Source: Amphirosellinia nigrospora
Lineage: Eukaryota > Ascomycota > Sordariomycetes > Xylariales > Xylariaceae
DNA length: 64,000 bases
Assembly: GCA_004123355.1 (NCBI GenBank)
Contig: SCHM01000002.1
Span: 2,170,001-2,234,000, forward strand
Direction of reading: 5' to 3'
This document shows, in pieces, positions 46,669-56,505 of the stretch. Positions within the stretch are counted from its first letter, which is position 1. Each line of letters opens with the position of its first letter. The notes below the pieces were generated by a model. It saw only the letters and a program-made list of their open reading frames with translations. It had not been told where the DNA came from and did no database searches. A program made the translations under genes and the position numbers.

Positions 46669-49109
46669 ATGAAGCGACTCGCTAGACATCGACTACTTGC
46701 CCTGATTCTTGCTTTTGCTCACAATGCCGCCGCGATTTCAGAAGCATCTCACGTACTTTGGTATTCCGAGCCAGCCATAACAGACTTTTTTGACGCGTTG
46801 CCAATCGGAAATGGGTTTCTCGGTGGCATGATCCACGGCTATACTGATAGAGAACTCATACGTCTGAATGAGGAATCTATATGGAGCGGCGGACCCATGG
46901 ACAAGATACCGCCAAATGCCAAGTCGTCATTAAGCGAGCTTCGGCAGCAGATTCTGAGCGGCCAACTCACTGAGGCTGGCGACAATTGGATGACTAACTT
47001 CAAGCCTGAATATGACGATATGCGTCGGTACCAGCCGGCTGGCGAACTGCGAATAGACTTTGGTCATCCGCTCGTCGATGTCGAGGGTTATAAGCGTTCA
47101 TTAGACTTAAACAGTGCTGTCTCATCACTTAATTACATATTTAACGGCACATCATATATGCGAGAGGCATTCGGCAACTACCCTCGCAATGTGCTGGCTT
47201 TCAAGTTCTCTGCATCCGTGCCGGGCACCCTGAGCTTCAATGTAAGCTTGTCTCGCGACCGAAATGTCACCGAGTTGGCTGTCGACGCTGTTATACCTAC
47301 GTTGCTGCTAAGCGGGTCTGGGGAGGAGGATGATACACACAAATTCGTGTCTAAGGCCCATGTTACTCTTAAAGATGGTATGGACTTGATAGATGCGTAT
47401 AAACACTGCTTTTTGCTAACATCCACATATAGGGGTCGGTGAGATTAGCAGCAATGGCACAGCCCTAGCTAACAAAGGGGCTACCGAAGCATGGCTGGTG
47501 TATACAGTTGAGACGGCGTTTAGGTACGCCAATGCTACTACACAATTGCTACATGCTGCAGTTGATAACCGCATTAACGAGGCTCTCAAAACCGGTTACG
47601 ACTTGCTCCGAGCGGAGGCCATCAAAGACTACCAACAGTGCTTCAACAGAACGGCTCTAGATCTAGGCGATTCTGGGGTGTCGGTCAACAAAACATCACA
47701 AAGAGACTTGCAGACTGGAAAAGCAGCAATATCACTAATGTGCAAGATCCAGAGATCATGGTACTGCAGTTCAACTACGGAAAGTATCTTCTGATTCAAT
47801 CATCACGCCCAGGAACGTTGCCCGCGAATCTACAAGGCATCTGGAACCGTGATTTCGCACCCCCCTGGGATAGCAAGTTCACTATTAACATAAATCTGGA
47901 GATGAACTACTGGCTTGCACAGCCGCTTGACTTGCGGGAGATCAGCGAGCCCGTGATGGATCTACTAGACCGTCTTGCCGTCACGGGTAGCAAGGTCGCG
48001 AGTGACATGTACGGTGCGGATGGCTGGTGTTGCCATCACAACACTGACATCACCAGCGACTGCAAACCATACCATCATCTCACTATTACCCGCTCGGAGG
48101 TGCATGGCTATCCTTTGAGGCGATCGAGCATTTCCGCTTCACGGGCGACGAGACATTCACGCGCGAAAGAGTCTTGCCCACCCTTCGCGGCGTCATGGAT
48201 TTTATATATAGTTGGGCAACAGAACGCGACGGACACTGGATAACTAACCCAAGCTGCTCGCCCGAGAACTCGTATATCATCCCGGCCAACATGAGCGTGG
48301 CCGGGGACACCACGGGTCTTGACGCCGGTGCAATGAATGATCGTGCGATAATGAGGGAGGTCATGACAGGCTTCCTGGAGATTTCAAAGGCGCTCAACCT
48401 CACGGATGGCGTAGAGCGCGCGACCGAATTCCGCGATAAGATATTAGGCCCCGTAACCGGCTCGGATGGGCGGCTGCTAGAGTATTCGCGAGAGTACGAG
48501 GAAAACGATCCTGGTCATCGTCACTTCTCTCCTCTGGTAGGCGTGCAACCTGGCTCTTGGATCTCGCCTCTCACAACACCGGAGTACTCCGATGCAGCGT
48601 ATAAATTACTAAGGCATAGAATGGATAGCGGGAGCGGGGGGACTAGTTGGTCGGTGGTGTGGGCGAGCCTCTTGCACTCGCGCTTCTTCGACGCACCGCA
48701 TGCACTAGAATACTCGATGCAACTTCTATCGAGGTGGGTGCATAATAACTTGTTCAGTCGGAACGGGGGATACTTCCAGATAGACGGAAACTCCGGATTC
48801 ACCGCAAGTCTTGTTGAAATGTTCCTGCAGAGTCATGCGGGTGTCGTACATCTCGGCCCTGCGATCCCGCCGTCTGGTATGGGGCTTTCGAGCGGCAGCT
48901 TCAGTGGGTGGGTAGCGCGTGGTGGGTTTAAAATTGATTTGACATGGAAGTATGGTGCTGTTGTTGAGGCAGAGATCACATCACTGCTTGGGAACCCCCT
49001 GAAGCTGAAGGTTGGGAACGGCATAGAATTCAAAGTTGATGGGCGTGTAGGGCAATCTAACAGTGTCATTTCTACTGTTGTTGGCCAAACACTACGCATC
49101 TCTATTTAA
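46669..49109 (+). CDS. Secreted GH95 alpha-L-fucosidase-type glycoside hydrolase
   Basis: Exons 46669-47377 and 47433-49109. Signal peptide MKRLARHRLLALILAFAHNAAA. The N-terminal beta domain has LPIGNGFLGGMIHG and LNEESIWSGGP, the GH95 signature. The (alpha/alpha)6 barrel carries LPANLQGIWN, FTININLEMNYWLAQP (the N-x-N pair equivalent to catalytic Asn residues of the Bifidobacterium enzyme), WCCHHNTDI, NPSCSPENSY (the likely general-acid Glu) and QIDGNSGFTASLVEM. Two bases are missing: in the G-run near 47673-47680 and between about 48055 and 48095, where the frame returns as HYYPLGGAWLSFEAIEHF. Corrected length is 795 aa. GH95 members act on alpha-1,2-fucosyl or L-galactosyl groups, for example on xyloglucan. 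The usual DGNFG is DGNSG here. Confidence 0.92.
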
Positions 49110-49248
49110 TAAGGGATCATTACATACATTCAACTGAGTCCCCAAAAAGCTATCGCTATACCCTAATACATGCTGATCATATGATGTTCTGAAGTCTCAA
49201 TGAATCTAGGGAGTGAGACGCATCAAACGCTACAGATACCCTGTGGTG

Positions 49249-50261
49249 CTATACTAACTTGAAATCATGCGCTTCGTTCATCAAGTCTTTCATCTCAATG
49301 ATGGGGTGATGATTGCCTTCTTCCACGGCTATTCGGACGAGATCCTGAGCCAGCTCTACAACATTCGGAGTTAGTCACTTCCAATTAGGACGTAATTTTT
49401 AAGGGGTTCAAAAGCTTCTAGCACTACCTTGCACGAAGAAATATTGGGCTATGCAGGTCGGGGATACGAGGAGAAAATGGCCCGGAGAATTACTCACTAT
49501 CAACAGGTATGAAGCCGGCCAGTTTCGCTAGCTTGGACATGAACCCACTACCTCCCCCAGCCACGACACGGCCGGGACGAACCATCAAGGCCTCCATTCG
49601 CCCATGACTTGAAGAGGCGACTTGGAGTAACACTTTTTCGGCACCGCCCTTGAAAGCCAAAAAGTTAGCACCAAAGCAGCCTCGTCATTCACAGCATACG
49701 ACTGAGATAGGGACCGTCTTACCTTCAGGCTTCTAGTATGGCGCGAAAAGAATAGGAATTTCTTTTCGTCCTGCTCTGCGAACCGCCTGCTGACGAAAAC
49801 GAATCGAAACGGTCCACCACGTTTGGGCGTAATGTGTTCCATGAAATAGCTTGCTGCGAACATTGGATAGAAGACAGATGCCACACTCTCTTCTAATTTA
49901 TTGATAAATTTTTTGGTTCTACCGCCAATACACCTGGTTTGGTTAGCTAGCGGATGTCCACGATTGAGGGATGGCCAGATGAGTAATGAGCTCACCAGAT
50001 GCATGCCTCGCAACCTGCTAGTTGCTCTAGGAGTTCCGGTGAGTATTGAAGGAAATTTGGATGGCGAAAGATCATAGTCTTCGGATGATTCGCGATGTCC
50101 TCTGGGACCATATTGCGGGTTAAGATGAATATACGACCAATAAGGTCGTTGGCGATAGCCTGCCGCACGACCTCACCGCCTACAAAGCCTGTAGCGCCTG
50201 TGACGATGATATCCATTTTGTCGAGCCCGTCAGATCCATCCATCGTGGATGCTTGGGCCAT
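49249..50261 (-). CDS. NAD(P)-dependent Rossmann-fold reductase/epimerase-like protein
   Basis: Four exons (50261-49996, 49933-49723, 49648-49498, 49355-49249) give 244 aa with all phases consistent and no frame break. The N-terminus carries MDIIVTGATGFVGGEVVRQA, the glycine-rich dinucleotide-binding loop of atypical SDR proteins. Then come RHPNFLQYSPELLEQLAGCEACIW, YPMFAASYFMEH, FRFVFVSRR, GGAEKVLLQVASSS, ALMVRPGRVVAGG, and a helical C-terminus ending EAHDFKLV. The layout resembles short NAD-dependent epimerase or NmrA-like ascomycete proteins; substrate unknown. A second in-frame Met (MDGSD, 50243) is a possible start. It ends 139 bp from the convergent fucosidase stop. Confidence 0.8.
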
Positions 50262-50847
50262 CGCAAACTAGTCGATTCTGATCGGTTCATCCATTCATTT
50301 ATTCTAGATGTTTAGGTTATCGAAACTAAGTGCTTCAAATGATAAATTAGCGATGATCTTCAGCTCTCGTTAGCCGTGGGTAACGTGTGTTCTTGAAGAA
50401 TACGAAGATGTGCAGTTCGGAGATGGTCGTTGAGGCAAACAGCTAAGGACCAGACTGATGGTATGTGACTTCCTCCTGTATCTTGAATGACGTTGTCTGC
50501 ACTGTCAGGTTATGTTGGCAGGTACTAACCAATAGGCATATAGCCGAGATGGTAGCAGGTACGAGTAAAAGTGATGAATACATATATGCTCCATGTTGTC
50601 CCATGTCTAAGTTGGCGGTTGATGCAGAAGCACATACCTGGGTAGTAAAGCACCCTGTTATTAGGTAGTCCGGCGTAGCATGTCATTTCTGATCGGTTTC
50701 GAGCTGCTATTTTTCAGTAAATGAAATGCTAAATATGCTCAGAGTAGACTAAAGTTTCTCGTTTCAGGATTGTAGGCAAGTTAAGAGGAATAGTATTTAG
50801 GATGGGGATGAATTCTGCCCAGGGACAAACAAGCCTCTTGCCTCTTC
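50262..50847. other. Intergenic region
   Basis: 586 bp between the reductase start and the amidohydrolase stop, both minus-strand. It should contain the reductase promoter. The ORF at 50465-50668 has no coding character. Confidence 0.5.
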
Positions 50848-52177
50848 TTATCGATTATGCTTGTAGACTCGACCATCTTTCATTACAAACGTGACTCGTC
50901 TTAGGGCACCCATGTCCTCAAGCAAGTCGCCGTCAAAAGCAACAATGTCTGCTGCATAACCTTCTTCTACAGAACCGAGCCGACGACCGCAGAGATCAGC
51001 TCCGCAAGATTCCCAACCATGTAAAGTCGCGGCTTGCAATATATCGGAATAGGAATGCCCGCTTCAAGCATCAGCTCTAGCTCTCGTGCATTCTCCCGTG
51101 GGCAAATGCGCCTGTATCACCACCACAGGCGAGCTTAACTCCCCTATCGTACGCAGCTTTCGTGTGGGCGAGGATCTGTTGGAAATCTCGGATGCCACTC
51201 TGTGAGTGGTTGGTTTCTCGTCGCAGCTCCTCATCATACACTGCAAGTGTAGGAACGAAGATCGTGCTATTCTCTTTCATCGCGTCTAAAGCCTTATCAT
51301 CCGGATGCCACGTGCTCGATGGTCGTCACACCAGCCTTCGCGGCCATGATCACTGCTTCTGGGCTTTCGGCGTGAGCTGCTATCGGGGCTCTACTGGCCT
51401 TGGCCTCTGCCACCATCGCACTCATCTCCTCCTGAGTGAAGAGTAGAAAGACAGGGTTCTCGCCACCAAGGAAGACCTCATCAGAAGGCGGGAACTGGAT
51501 CCGTTTTGCTCCAGGCCAGGCTGGAGCTGGAAAACGTAATCTGCGCTTCTCGTAATCGGCATAGAACTTGATGACGTCCGCTCCAGCACCGATACGTCGA
51601 CGCACGGCTGCGCGAACACCATACACGCCATCTGCTGGGTCGGAAATCCGATGTATATCATTGCCTATGCCGGGTATGTTGTTCTCATGCCTGATTTCAT
51701 AGCCGCTACTTGAAGCGATGCATTCGGTGGTGACGAACATGCGAGGTCCGGGGATAATGCCGCGATTAATGGTGTCTCTAAAATGCACATCCGCATTGCG
51801 CAATCCCTCCGTTCCCAGGTCGCGGTACGTCGTAAACCCGCCATCAGCGCATCTCTCGCGTGATTTGTCGCCCGCACGACTCTTTCGACCAGGCTCTCAT
51901 CGCGCATCTGATTCATAGATGGTGTCTCAGCATACCCATGTAGGAATATATGGGTGTGAGCATCGACGAGACCTGGCAGGACGGCCAGGCCTCGAAGATC
52001 TATCGTGTTCGAGTCGGACACGTCATGTTGAGATAACGACTGGCTGCGCTCATATGTTCTCGTTATAAGCCCCGTGCTGATGTCAACATCAATGGAGATA
52101 TCCGACGCAAACCGTTTCTTCCTTGAGTCGAAAAGACGTGAGGTATGTATAGTTAACAGAGACTGAGTCTTTGCCAT
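50848..52177 (-). CDS. Metal-dependent amidohydrolase, imidazolonepropionase/prolidase-like
   Basis: No intron, about 444 aa after correction. Amidohydrolase-superfamily features in order: LAVLPGLVDAHTHIF (HxH metal pair), FTTYRDLGTEGL in shifted frame, GPRMFVTT, GADVIKFYADYE (candidate carboxylated Lys), AAHAES and IEH (His ligands), KLACGGDTGAFAHG (catalytic Asp), LQAATLHGWESCG, GSVEEGYAADIVAFDGD. This matches the subgroup of cytosolic Xaa-Pro/acyl-amide hydrolases. The frame breaks four times: A-run at 51834-51836, around 51295-51310 after IEH, the G-run near 51100, and near 51070. Three are one missing base; the 51300 break is +1 or minus two. Substrate unknown. It is the last gene of the accessory block that starts with the esterase. 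Confidence 0.88.
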
Positions 52178-54433
52178 TTCCGTGACAAGGCTTGTGCTCG
52201 AGTGCTTGCAATTCGGAGTTCAATTCAGCTAGAAATCTCTTTGGGTCTCTAGGGCTCTGCCCTCAATTTATAGACAAATTCCTAGGACCTTTGCCTCCTC
52301 GCAGGCCTCCGAAAGCCTGACTCCTCGAGAGGGTTGAGGTTATTCTAGCCACTGCAATTACGCCAATATACTGTGTCTCAGCCCACGATAATGCCTTGGA
52401 GCGGTGCCGGTTTTCCAGGGCCTTCGTGTGACAATTTCTGAGTTTGGTTCTTTTTGCAAGACGAAACTTGCCCTTCACAACTGTGGAGGTACATAATGAG
52501 GAGGGAGGGGTTTGGGCAAAAAGAAATATAGGCACCCCGACTTGAGGGGCCCTGCAGCCCACAAAATTGATGTCCCTCCTACCTACCTAGGTACTCAACG
52601 ATTCAATCATGGCAGCAACAATGGTTACTTATAAACAGCTCAAACATAACTCAAGTTCCCAGATTCTCTTCAACGACAGAATTAAAACTATAATCTTGCC
52701 ACCGTAACCCCGGCACGAATCAATGCTTATTAGATTTCAGATACCGGCCGAGCTGACCTATCTATGGAGAAATTTCCCTAACCTCACATCTTAGATAGAT
52801 CTCCAATGCATCTCGACGAAAAGCCCTGCTTCATATTTTCAGATATCATGAGAAAAATATCAAAAGTCCTAATTGACACGGCTCTGCTCATAACGCTAGG
52901 GTAATGCTGTATCAAATCTAACTATAGCAAATGCCCTTTTCTACCAAACCAAGAAAAGAAGCAATTCGGCAATAGCGTAGACATATCACTCAAAATTACA
53001 TATTTTTAACGAAGATAATATCAGCCTTAGTATAGACTTATTCAGTCTTGAAGGGGTTTACTTCCTAACACTATTGGATCAAGCAGAAAGTAAGTAATTT
53101 TTGGAACTATTTTCTGTATATTGTAGCATCTTTTGAAACACAACACTCGCACTTTGGGGTAAGAAAATATCTCTAATATTTTACAGCTGTTCAAGACACG
53201 CTTGAATGGTAATAACAGGTAATTCCAAGTGTTCTAGGCTCGCTCACTCGCTCTCTGGATCAACCGCGACTGCCCTGATGTACACCTTATGACCAAGAAC
53301 CCTTGTGTATCATATGTTGACTACCATCAGAAACCCTGCCAGAATTCTTTCAAAAATAAACAGCAAGGTAATTTTGCTCAGTCTCTCATTGTTGCGTAGG
53401 ATTTGCTGTAGTTGCTAGTAAACACTGCGTTGCCGAAGAATACTACCGTGCGCTACAAGCCACCAGTACGTCAGTCAAAAATGTGAACGCCTGCTTCTCC
53501 CACCACCCAAGTAGCTTCCAGCATTCCCAATCGACATACTTGTCTATTAAAATCGTTACTAATTTTGAACTAGCGTGTCTAAAGTTAAAAGTTGCTATTT
53601 AATTTGTTGTCGCTGTAAGAAACTGGTAGAGAGACCTTAGGTCCCGGCGGCTCCCCATGCAGCGGGGTAGCCCTCCACTTGGCAACGCTTGTAGGTGCGT
53701 GGGTGGGATCCTACGCTTCCTACATCCTACCTATAGGTCATTGTACATGGCAGAAGATGCATCATTTAAAAATAACAAGTACTTTGGTCATACCTTAGTG
53801 GTCCTTGCAATCAGCTCTTGCTGCTTAAGCAAAGGGTGGGGTGAGGGGCGAGTTGTACTATTTTATTAAGCTACATAGAAGCTTTAAACAATCAAACCTG
53901 CAGGGTGCCATATCTGAACTACACATCGTAGGCGATGTCAGAATCATACTGCTATGCTCTATTACATTACTTGCATATCGATTCAACGTAATGACGATCC
54001 TATCACCCTCTTGTATCAACTAAGCACTAAGCAGTTCTAGCCGCTGGCTCGGCGTATTTGACTTCGGCCACCAGGTTGCTAGTCGGGCCTTTTTAAATAG
54101 CATCGCCGCACTCGATCGACAACACTACAATATTCCTCATGTTCTATTTTCAACTCATACAAATCCAGTTTAAGCGCACAGCCTAACGTTAGTTCCCGCC
54201 TTGCCTCATAAGGCAAGAAACCGCTAATGATCGCCATTGCAAATCCTTAGAACATTTAGAAGCATATTCTCATGATAGATATTGGTTTTCTTATTCGCCA
54301 AGATAGGCCCGAAGCGGCCGGAGCACGCAGCTACGATCACTCAATACGAGTCAGCTGTCAGGTCTTAAGTGATACACTGCAAATTAGGGAATTGGCAATT
54401 GGTATAGAGCTATGCAATCTTATAGTTGTATGT
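52178..54433. other. 2.3-kb gene-free region
   Basis: The first 400 bp hold the amidohydrolase promoter and a GC-rich segment with palindromic words (CCTCGCAGGCCTCCGAAAGCC, CTCCTCGAGAGGG at 52290-52332), distantly like the palindrome near 41150. From 52600 to 54250 the DNA is AT-rich with many short stops, perhaps a decayed repeat. No gene or RNA recognised. Confidence 0.5.
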
Positions 54434-55348
54434 CTAATGATTCGCCAAATCCGCCTTAGATGAAAGTACGTTTCCAAAAAATGGCGACATGTGGAAGTTA
54501 GACATGTTCGTCGGACTCCACGCGCCTAGACCTTGAGCTGGGAACGTGTCAGGAGCCACGATCGTCCGGAAGAAATTCATCCTCCACTTCGTTCCCTTCG
54601 CCTGCCCATTGTCCACATTGAAGAGAGTCAAAGGGATGCTAGCGTTCGAGACCCATACCCCGGCCTTCCGGTCCAGCGATGTACTAGCGGCCAGCCCTAT
54701 AACACTCGAAGTTAGTTACCGCTATTTGGGACGTGATCTAAGAGAGTTCCCTAGCTTGATTAGCACAGGCAGGAGACAGCATGCTCTTAAATCCACTGAA
54801 AGAGAAGTACAAGGCCTCGGGGATTACTTACTCAACAATCGCATGGTCAGTTGGCCACCATCAAAAGGCGCTCCCTCGGCCCGTACTTTGGTCGGGTTGT
54901 AGATGTAAGCCTGCCAGGTGATGTTGTTGGGGCTAACCTCGAACTCGAAGTAATTGCTGGGGTCGCTGGTGCCGTGGTAGATGAACGCTTCCATCACCTC
55001 ATATTCGTATATGGGATCGTTGATCTTCTGTGTCTCGTTGTAGAAAAAGTTGACCTCCTCCAAAGCCGTGAATTTGATCTTAATGTCTTGCGCGGTGTAG
55101 CAAAGATCAACCTTGGTAAGAGGGAACTTGTCCTCGCCGTTTGGCACGGACCTGTCGTACTGCACACTGCCGAGGCCCTTATCGCAAGAGGGCACCTTAG
55201 AGATGGTACACGGGGGCTCGTGCTTTGGACGCCAGAGGCGGAGGCGCCCAGGAGCAGAAGGAGGCTGTTCCAACGATTCGTGAGATATATGCTGCTCTAA
55301 CACGATTTTGCCAACTCGGTCTGGCGGAAGAATCAATGCACCAAACAA
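54434..55348 (-). CDS. Secreted carbohydrate-binding-type (CBM9/DOMON-like) protein
   Basis: Exon 2 is 54696-54434; exon 1 runs from about 55348 to 54832. The core reads CDKGLGSVQYDRSV, KVDLCYTAQDIKIKFTALEE, EVMEAFIYHGTSDPSNYFEFEVSPNNITWQAYIYNP, then ASTSLDRKAGVWVSNASIPL, KGTKWRMNFFRTIVAPDT and GAWSPTNMSNFH. This is a beta-sandwich pattern shared by fungal secreted proteins with a family-9-type carbohydrate-binding domain. The signal peptide (WNSLLLLLGASASGVQS) lies one frame away from the core; one missing base near 55215 would join it to EPPCTISKVPSC. The initiator Met is not resolved because the signal frame has a TAG upstream. Ligand unknown. Confidence 0.7.
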
Positions 55349-56505
55349 TGGAGGTCACGAAGAGTTGATGAGCGAGCTGGGAAGATGGCGGCCCTGCCCG
55401 TAGGACTTATATTGTAGTAGTGCATCCTGACGAGAGGGCTGGATTGCAACGTAGACAAGGGTATGATCTCCTAATGTAGTACTAGGTGAATGAATCCCTT
55501 CGGCGGTTTGGTATAAAATCCCAGGGTCAATCTCTCCGACGACCAGATCGAACCGCTTTATGTTTACCCCAGCTCGGTGGATTTGGCCGCAAGGGACAGA
55601 TGAGGGGCATGGTGACCCAGTGAAATGGGAAGCTTGGGTCCAATCTCTCCACCATCGCACAGGGCTTGGCAATCGGGGTGAGAATCCTGATCTAATCTAG
55701 TTCACACAATTGGCTTACGCCGCATTAGTGCCTCGTGGGCTCTCCTGGCCGGCCGGTCGGCATGTGGGTAGATTGTAACGTTGGATTAACTGGTTGTTGT
55801 GAGCTACCTCCATTTGGAAAGTCACTCTTTGTGAGTGATAGCGTTGAGGCTCATGAAGGTTTCCGTATACGAGGACACATAGATGCAGTAGGATATCCTT
55901 AGATTGGTTTTGGTACCTTTTACCCCCGTACGTTTGTTCTCGATACCAGACCGTAAATTCGAGGGGGGAGATCGGCTCCTCCATGCAATTGCATATAGCA
56001 GACACACCATGATAATGCAGCAATCACTTCATCGAATTGTGAAGGAAACCCAACATGTCCAGACCTGTCTGTTTGAACTTCAGAATTGGATGAGCACATA
56101 TTTGATAAAGTAATTTTGCGTCAGTAGCATCTTATACTTCATAGGGGGACCGATGTAAAAGCCACTATGACTATGCTGATCATAGTTCTTCTAGATGTGA
56201 CATTTCGAACTCAACCCGCCAAGTCGCAACTCGCCCAGCCTCTCAGGCAGTGAGTAGTTTACAGCCCCGAGATACAGTTATTCAGCGGATCTCGGTATTC
56301 GAAAAGCCAATGATCAGAATGCCAAGCTGCGGCTGAGTCTGCCAATCTTCAGGCCGACTTATCCGGCACATGAATTTCGTCAGGCTTAAAGACTACGACG
56401 AGAGAGTATCATATAATATGAGTTGATATGAAAATAACGTGAACTCATCCGAGGTTGCTAGCGGGAACCAGTATCAAGTTGATCGATAACTCGTGTCTAA
56501 TTATC
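55349..56505. other. Intergenic region
   Basis: 1.16 kb between a minus-strand and a plus-strand gene start, so it should contain both promoters and possibly the true start of the carbohydrate-binding protein. ORFs here have no recognisable product. A TATAA-type motif (CATATAATATGAG) lies at 56410-56422 about 90 bp before the next ATG. Confidence 0.45.

Noticed and set aside
41654-52177. Secondary-metabolite biosynthetic cluster
   Set aside because: No polyketide synthase, NRPS, terpene cyclase or P450 is present; the enzymes are hydrolases and a reductase, fitting catabolism better.
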